Below, in pieces: positions 6,701 through 9,436 of a DNA stretch of 9,436 bases (within the stretch, counting starts at the first letter, position 1; every line of letters begins with the position of its first letter). Under the pieces are notes generated by a model. It was not told the DNA's origin, did not search any database, and was given only the letters and a program-made list of their open reading frames with translations. The translations under genes and the position numbers were made by a program. The stretch comes from Acidimicrobiia bacterium. GTDB lineage: Bacteria; Actinomycetota; Acidimicrobiia; IMCC26256; BP-133. The stretch covers positions 1 through 9,436 of the forward strand of contig JAICYE010000056.1 in NCBI GenBank assembly GCA_025934385.1, written 5' to 3'.

Positions 6701-8019
6701 CCGCCCTGGCGACGCTGGCGCTGGCGCTGGCCGAGGCCCATCCGGTCGAGCGGGTGCAGCTCTATGTTCTCGACTTCGGGACGCAGGCGCTCGCTCCGCT
6801 GGCCGACCTGCCCCATGTCGGCGCCGTGGTCGGGTCCTCCGACAAGGAGCGGCAATCTCGGCTCCTCCGCTTCCTGTCCGGCGAAATGGACCGTCGTCGC
6901 CAGTGGGTGGCCGGCTCGGGCGGCGGCCGGCTCAACGCCGGCCTGCCGGGGTCCCCGTTCCCACTGATCGCCCTGCTGCTCGACAACTTCGGCGGCTTCG
7001 GCTCGGAGGACTCCAGCGGCTCGGCTCGGGATCAGCTCGCCCGCCTGGTGGCGGACGGTCCGGGGCTCGGGATCATCGTGGTGGCCACGGCGGACCGGCC
7101 GGCGACCGTCCCGTCCGCCATTTCCAACCTCGTCCCCCAGAAACTGGCGTTCCGCCTCGGCGAGACGCAGGACTTCAGCTTCTTCGGCATTTCTCCTCGC
7201 GCCGTCCCCAAGCTCGACCCCGGCCGGGCGATCGACGTGGCGTCCCGGCTCGAGGTGCAGCTGGCTCTGCCGGGAGCGGACGGGCTGGCGTCGGCGGTGA
7301 CGGCCCTGGCCGAGAAGGTCGGCCCTGTCCCAGCGGGGCAGAGGCCGCCGGTGATCGGCGTCCTGCCCGAGGACGTCGTTGTCACCCAGATCGACGGAAT
7401 GCTGGTCCTGGACGAATTGGCGTGGACGGTGCCGCTCGGCGTCGGGGACACATCGCTCGGGCCCGTGGCGGTGCGCCTGCACGAGGGCGAGCATCTGCTC
7501 CTGACGGGGCCGTCCCGGTCCGGGAAGAGCACCACACTCGACGCCGTCGCGGCCGCGGTGGCGGCCAAGCGGCCGGACGTGGTGATCTCGGTGGTGGCGT
7601 TGCGCCGCTCGCCGCTCACGACCTCGCCGGGGGTGCGCCGCCTGGCCCGCACGGCCGAGGAGATGCATACCGTGGTCCAGGAGGCGCTGGCCGATCCCGC
7701 CCCGCAGCTGCTGCTGGTCGACGACTGCGACAGCGTTGACGACCTCCAGAACATGCTCACCCGGGCGGTCGACGAGACCCGGGTCGACTTCCACGTCATC
7801 GCCGCCGGCCGGGCCGACGCCCTGCGCCAGGCCTACGGACACTGGACGCAGGGACTCCGGCGTTCCCGGCTCGGATTGGCCCTCAAGCCGGATCTCGACC
7901 GGGACGGCGACCTCTGGGGGGCCAGCCTGCCCCGGAAGGGTCCCGACCAGTTCCCGCCGGGCCGGGGCTACCTCGTCGTCGAGGGCGAGGTGGAGCTCAC
8001 CCAAGCGGCGCACCGGTAG
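3742..8019 (+). CDS. eccC: T7SS motor ATPase, EccC/EssC type, with FHA domain and three FtsK/SpoIIIE modules
   Basis: This 1425-aa inner-membrane protein would drive export of WXG100-type substrates. ATG 3742 follows GGGAGG (3731-3736) by 5 nt. Residues 1-72 look ubiquitin/YukD-like (LLVDGRFVD, PLAQAGLRQGS). Residues 80-172 are an FHA phosphothreonine-binding domain with its core residues present: G106-R107, S120, H123 and GSRNG 140-144. Two membrane helices fit 228-244 and 247-263, then a charged coiled linker and the EccC hallmark LWERRRNHDDFLQLRLG (324-340). Module 1 has Walker A GTTGAGKS (654-661) and Walker B VVIIDE (756-761). Module 2 is degenerate: GVSGAGST (979-986) has Ser985 for the Walker lysine, and the B strand ends D1081-N1082. 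Module 3 has GPSRSGKS (1256-1263) and LLLVDD (1323-1328). The single-chain FHA layout and length recall Firmicute EssC more than mycobacterial EccCa/EccCb, so eccC is a family label. FHA regulation by a Ser/Thr kinase is an inference; no kinase gene is visible. Confidence 0.93.
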   Translation: MHVAVLSNGTEREVTLDLDPEQETVASLTAAVTGSADGIGGLLVDGRFVDGSTPLAQAGLRQGSVLQPATGPDGVVPAAVALELRIVGGADGGRRLPLTPGSHVIGRGDVDVDAGSRTVSPTHARLDVSPSGEAVVSDLGSRNGIVVEGYRLRGPLRLEADQVVQLGAVQLTLAPATPRDRPQLGIPRRTGTVTFNRQPRSAVRPAEKALRLPAAIRQPSTGVRFSWMQVGLPAVFGIGMGIMVNPAMMGFALLSPAMAAGNYLQDKKRVKKETAEGKAEAEQTLEQFRRSLVNARRAEMARLRERLPDPAEAVRRATAPSTHLWERRRNHDDFLQLRLGTATVDWTPPLENAPGSFGAAAEPPPDVSSALSQLGKLPLAPIGLDLTPGNSLGVVGDRAVVRALLRSLVCQAAVHHGPADLRIAVLTEPARVADWDWAKWLPHTASLDEASGRRMLASTPTEIEGVLSELAAAAPAAGSGFGAGDKPAAPVTLVVIDADGLTEGRNSHARELLTGAGAPVAGIVVAGSVDRLPAVCTRIAEIDGPDGAIRYREPATRLEIPDVLVAGLTEPLARDCARALAGFEDPEVAVRGADLPDRASLLTLLQIEPTPEAVLGRWRQAGNVPGISGPIGVAETGPLTIDLVSDGPHGLIAGTTGAGKSELLRSMVASWAASVDPEHLNFVLVDYKGGSAFAQCATLPHTVGMVTDLDEHLGQRALRCLEAELRYREQRLRDAGVSDLKEYLTQGHPDPLPRLVVIIDEFATMVAELPDFIDSLVGIAQRGRSLGVHMILATQRPGGAVNNNIRANTNLRISLRVQDVAESVDVLNSPLAATIARYQAGRGYVRLGPAEVFPFQAALVTGVTVAKESTGVGIADFGFGPEPPRPARAQPSISTHDLSSDLEQLVAATAGAARNASMAVPRRPWPDPLPSEVLLAEVAAEATESTPLAVAVGLADDPDRQRQIPFFFDPGAGNLLLYGVSGAGSTTALATLALALAEAHPVERVQLYVLDFGTQALAPLADLPHVGAVVGSSDKERQSRLLRFLSGEMDRRRQWVAGSGGGRLNAGLPGSPFPLIALLLDNFGGFGSEDSSGSARDQLARLVADGPGLGIIVVATADRPATVPSAISNLVPQKLAFRLGETQDFSFFGISPRAVPKLDPGRAIDVASRLEVQLALPGADGLASAVTALAEKVGPVPAGQRPPVIGVLPEDVVVTQIDGMLVLDELAWTVPLGVGDTSLGPVAVRLHEGEHLLLTGPSRSGKSTTLDAVAAAVAAKRPDVVISVVALRRSPLTTSPGVRRLARTAEEMHTVVQEALADPAPQLLLVDDCDSVDDLQNMLTRAVDETRVDFHVIAAGRADALRQAYGHWTQGLRRSRLGLALKPDLDRDGDLWGASLPRKGPDQFPPGRGYLVVEGEVELTQAAHR

Positions 8020-8023
8020 GAGG
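8018..8023 (+). promoter_or_regulatory. Ribosome binding site overlapping the ATPase stop codon
   Basis: AGGAGG begins inside the TAG stop of the ATPase gene and lies 4 nt before the GTG start at 8028. It decides this GTG start and suggests the small EspC-like protein is translated in coupling with the motor ATPase. Confidence 0.7.
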
Positions 8024-8027
8024 CGAA

Positions 8028-8321
8028 GTGGAGGGCCGCATCGACGTCACGCCGGAGGAGCTGATCGACAGCGGCCAGCAACTCAAGGTCATCGCCGAGG
8101 ACCTGGGCCACGCCCACGACCGCGTGAAGGGCCTTCTGAGCGTCCAGCTGGGTTCCAAACGGATCGACTCGGCGTTGAACGCCTTCGCCGACCACTGGCA
8201 CTACGGCATGAACAAGATGGTCGGCAAGGTGGACATGACCGGTGAGGCGCTGCTGTCCGCCGGCCGGCAGTACGCCGCGGTCGACGCGACGGTGGCCTCA
8301 GGGACTCGAGCGGGGTTGTAA
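8028..8321 (+). CDS. EspC-like / WXG100-superfamily small T7SS protein
   Basis: A 97-aa protein starting with GTG, only 8 bp after the ATPase gene. It is a predicted two-helix protein: residues 6-38 (VTPEELIDSGQQLKVIAEDL) and 45-88 (DSALNAFADHWHYGMNKMV, then TGEALLSAGRQYAAVD). In place of a strict W-x-G turn it has W57-H-Y-G60 within the second helix region, a pattern seen in actinobacterial EspC-like/T7SS target proteins. The C-terminal export motif Y-x-x-x-D is present as Y82-AAV-D86. The opening pattern of a D/E-x-L-x-x-x-G-x-x-L helix also fits the EspC family. It is encoded directly before a large putative effector (5-bp gap), the position occupied by small targeting partners in LXG-type toxin operons, so it may be that protein's export partner. 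T7SS-superfamily membership is likely; the partner role is inferred. Confidence 0.8.
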   Translation: MEGRIDVTPEELIDSGQQLKVIAEDLGHAHDRVKGLLSVQLGSKRIDSALNAFADHWHYGMNKMVGKVDMTGEALLSAGRQYAAVDATVASGTRAGL

Positions 8322-8326
8322 CGGCG

Positions 8327-9436
8327 ATGACAGACTGGCAGTTTCCGGGTCTGGGGTTCGACCCGCTGCCGGGGAACCCCCAGGTCGCCAGGGACCTCGA
8401 GAACGACGCCCGCATTTTCGGGCAGCGGATGACCGACCAGGCCACGGAGCTGCGGAAGCTGGCCTGGAAGGACGGCTGGCAGGGCGAGGCGGCCGAGGTC
8501 TTCTCCCAGCACCTCAAGACCCTGCCCCTCGATCTGGAACGGTGCGGCGAGGCCTTCACCGGCCTGGCCGACGCCCTCGCCACGTACGCCGGCGCCTTCG
8601 AGGTCGCCAAACGCACCACCGTCGCCGATCTGGAACAGCGCGCCGTCACGGCCCGCCAGAACATCCAAGCCGCCGACGCCGCCTTCCATACCCCGGTCAT
8701 CTCCGCCCCCGGCGACTGCCCCCCGCCGCCCGACCGCAAACCCCTCGACGACGCCCAGGACGAACTCGGCGCCATCCTGCGCCAGGCCCACGGATTCGCC
8801 GACAAGTTCAACGACAGCGCCGACGTCCAGCACCTCGAGCACGTCATCAGCAAGGTGCTCACCCACTACGCGCCCGACGAACCCGGCTGGAACATCATCA
8901 AGCACTGGGCCGGCGCGGTCTTCGAGGCCACCGGAATCGAGGACCTGCACCGGTTCATCAATGAGCACGCCGAGTTCTTCAACCACCTCGCCGGCTTCCT
9001 CTCCGAACTGTCCGGCGTCGTCGGCCTCGTCGCGCTCCCCGCGATGTTCTTCCCACCCCTCGGCACCGCTCTCGGCGTCGGAATCCTCGGCCTGACCGCC
9101 GCCTCGGCCAGCATCAAGACCTCCCTCTACGCCGGCCACGCCCGAGATGCCAACGGCAACCTCCTGGTCAGCGGCGGCAACCTCATCCACTCCTACGTCG
9201 ACGTCGCGCTCAGCGCCGCCGCTGTCGGCATCACGGCCCGTATCAACGAAGCTGGCAAGTTGGCCGCAGGTAACGAGACGACCTTCGGAAAGGAAGTGGC
9301 ACGGCAGTTTGAGAGGGACACGTTTTCGAAGGCATTCCGAGCACCGGGGGCAGCCGTGGAACGAATCCAAGAACTCGGTGTGAAGGCCGGCGCAAAGGCA
9401 ATCGCCAAGACGGGTCTCGAGGACTTCGCGGAGGAC
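8327..9436 (+). CDS. Large putative T7SS-secreted protein (polymorphic-toxin type), 3' end outside window
   Basis: The frame is open from ATG 8327 to the window end, giving 370 codons with no stop. It starts 5 bp after the EspC-like gene with no clear Shine-Dalgarno, so translational coupling is likely. The N-terminus (FPGLGFDPLPGNPQVARDLE) followed by a helix and a W-x-G turn, W51-Q-G53 in DGWQGEAAEVF, matches the delivery domain of actinobacterial putative T7SS-secreted toxins. A second helix (about 64-120) follows, including the LATYAGAFEVAK stretch. Residues 128-142 are a Pro-rich break and 143-220 are helical and charged. Residues 223-262 form a hydrophobic Gly/Ala-rich segment (SGVVGLVALPAMFFPPLG) of the sort found between delivery and toxin parts. 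Codons 305-370 have clearly different codon usage. No catalytic motif is visible; a toxic C-terminal domain, if present, lies beyond the window, so toxin function is inferred from architecture and position. Confidence 0.82.
   Translation, partial: MTDWQFPGLGFDPLPGNPQVARDLENDARIFGQRMTDQATELRKLAWKDGWQGEAAEVFSQHLKTLPLDLERCGEAFTGLADALATYAGAFEVAKRTTVADLEQRAVTARQNIQAADAAFHTPVISAPGDCPPPPDRKPLDDAQDELGAILRQAHGFADKFNDSADVQHLEHVISKVLTHYAPDEPGWNIIKHWAGAVFEATGIEDLHRFINEHAEFFNHLAGFLSELSGVVGLVALPAMFFPPLGTALGVGILGLTAASASIKTSLYAGHARDANGNLLVSGGNLIHSYVDVALSAAAVGITARINEAGKLAAGNETTFGKEVARQFERDTFSKAFRAPGAAVERIQELGVKAGAKAIAKTGLEDFAED
9239..9436 (+). other. Codon-usage shift inside the putative effector gene
   Basis: In the last 66 codons (305-370) I count 22 ending in A or T (33%), many of them GCA, GAA, CGA, GGT and TTT. 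In the preceding 66 codons (239-304) I count 6 (9%). The change is abrupt at CGT 9239-9241. It marks a plausible module junction where a separately acquired C-terminal segment joins the host-adapted delivery part. Confidence 0.6.

Noticed and set aside
4807..8013. 1068-codon open frame on the minus strand
   Set aside because: It is antisense to the ATPase gene, whose frame carries intact Walker and FHA motifs. Its Arg/Gly/His-rich product, lacking any domain, is the usual shadow of a strongly G/C-biased gene.
8201..9370. 389-codon open frame on the minus strand
   Set aside because: It lies opposite the effector gene. The plus frame has a W-x-G delivery domain, a hydrophobic segment and operon spacing, while the minus product is a Gly/Val/Asp-rich shadow.

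Overview
The window is GC-rich DNA (about 70% GC by eye) with strong G/C preference at third codon positions, tightly packed genes, a GTG start and good Shine-Dalgarno sequences. Together with a Tim44-like protein, WXG100 and EspC-like proteins and an FtsK/SpoIIIE secretion ATPase, this points to an actinobacterium. An Acidimicrobiia-type lineage is my guess, but nothing here fixes the taxon.

Left part (1-2673, + strand): the 3' end of a Tim44-like/NTF2-fold protein runs in from outside the window. After 46 bp comes a 656-residue secreted protein with a signal peptide, a DUF11-like beta-sandwich domain, a low-complexity stalk and an LPxTG-like (LPRSG) C-terminal anchor.

Middle (2680-3390): a single-pass membrane protein on the minus strand converges on the surface-protein gene, with 6 bp between the two stop codons. 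Its extracellular part resembles the RcpC/CpaB domain of Flp pilus assembly proteins. It diverges from the next operon across a 147-bp intergenic region that must hold promoters for both directions.

Right part (3391-9436, + strand): a type VII secretion (T7SS/ESX-like) operon. The order is a WXG100 protein (97 aa), a 1425-aa EccC/EssC-type motor ATPase, an EspC-like small helical protein (97 aa) and the first 370 codons of a large putative T7SS substrate that continues past the window end. The ATPase has a ubiquitin-like segment, an FHA domain, two membrane helices and three FtsK/SpoIIIE modules, the middle one with degenerate Walker motifs. Gaps are 57, 8 and 5 bp, and the last two junctions look translationally coupled.

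In the likely working model, the ATPase is the export motor, the WXG100 and EspC-like proteins are small substrates or targeting partners, and the large last protein is a polymorphic-toxin-type effector. Its codon usage shifts abruptly at about codon 305, as expected where a conserved delivery part meets an exchangeable C-terminal module. That module, any immunity gene, and the other secretion components (EccB, EccD, EccE and mycosin, or EssA/EssB/EsaA) are not in the window. I saw no tRNA, rRNA, CRISPR array or insertion sequence.
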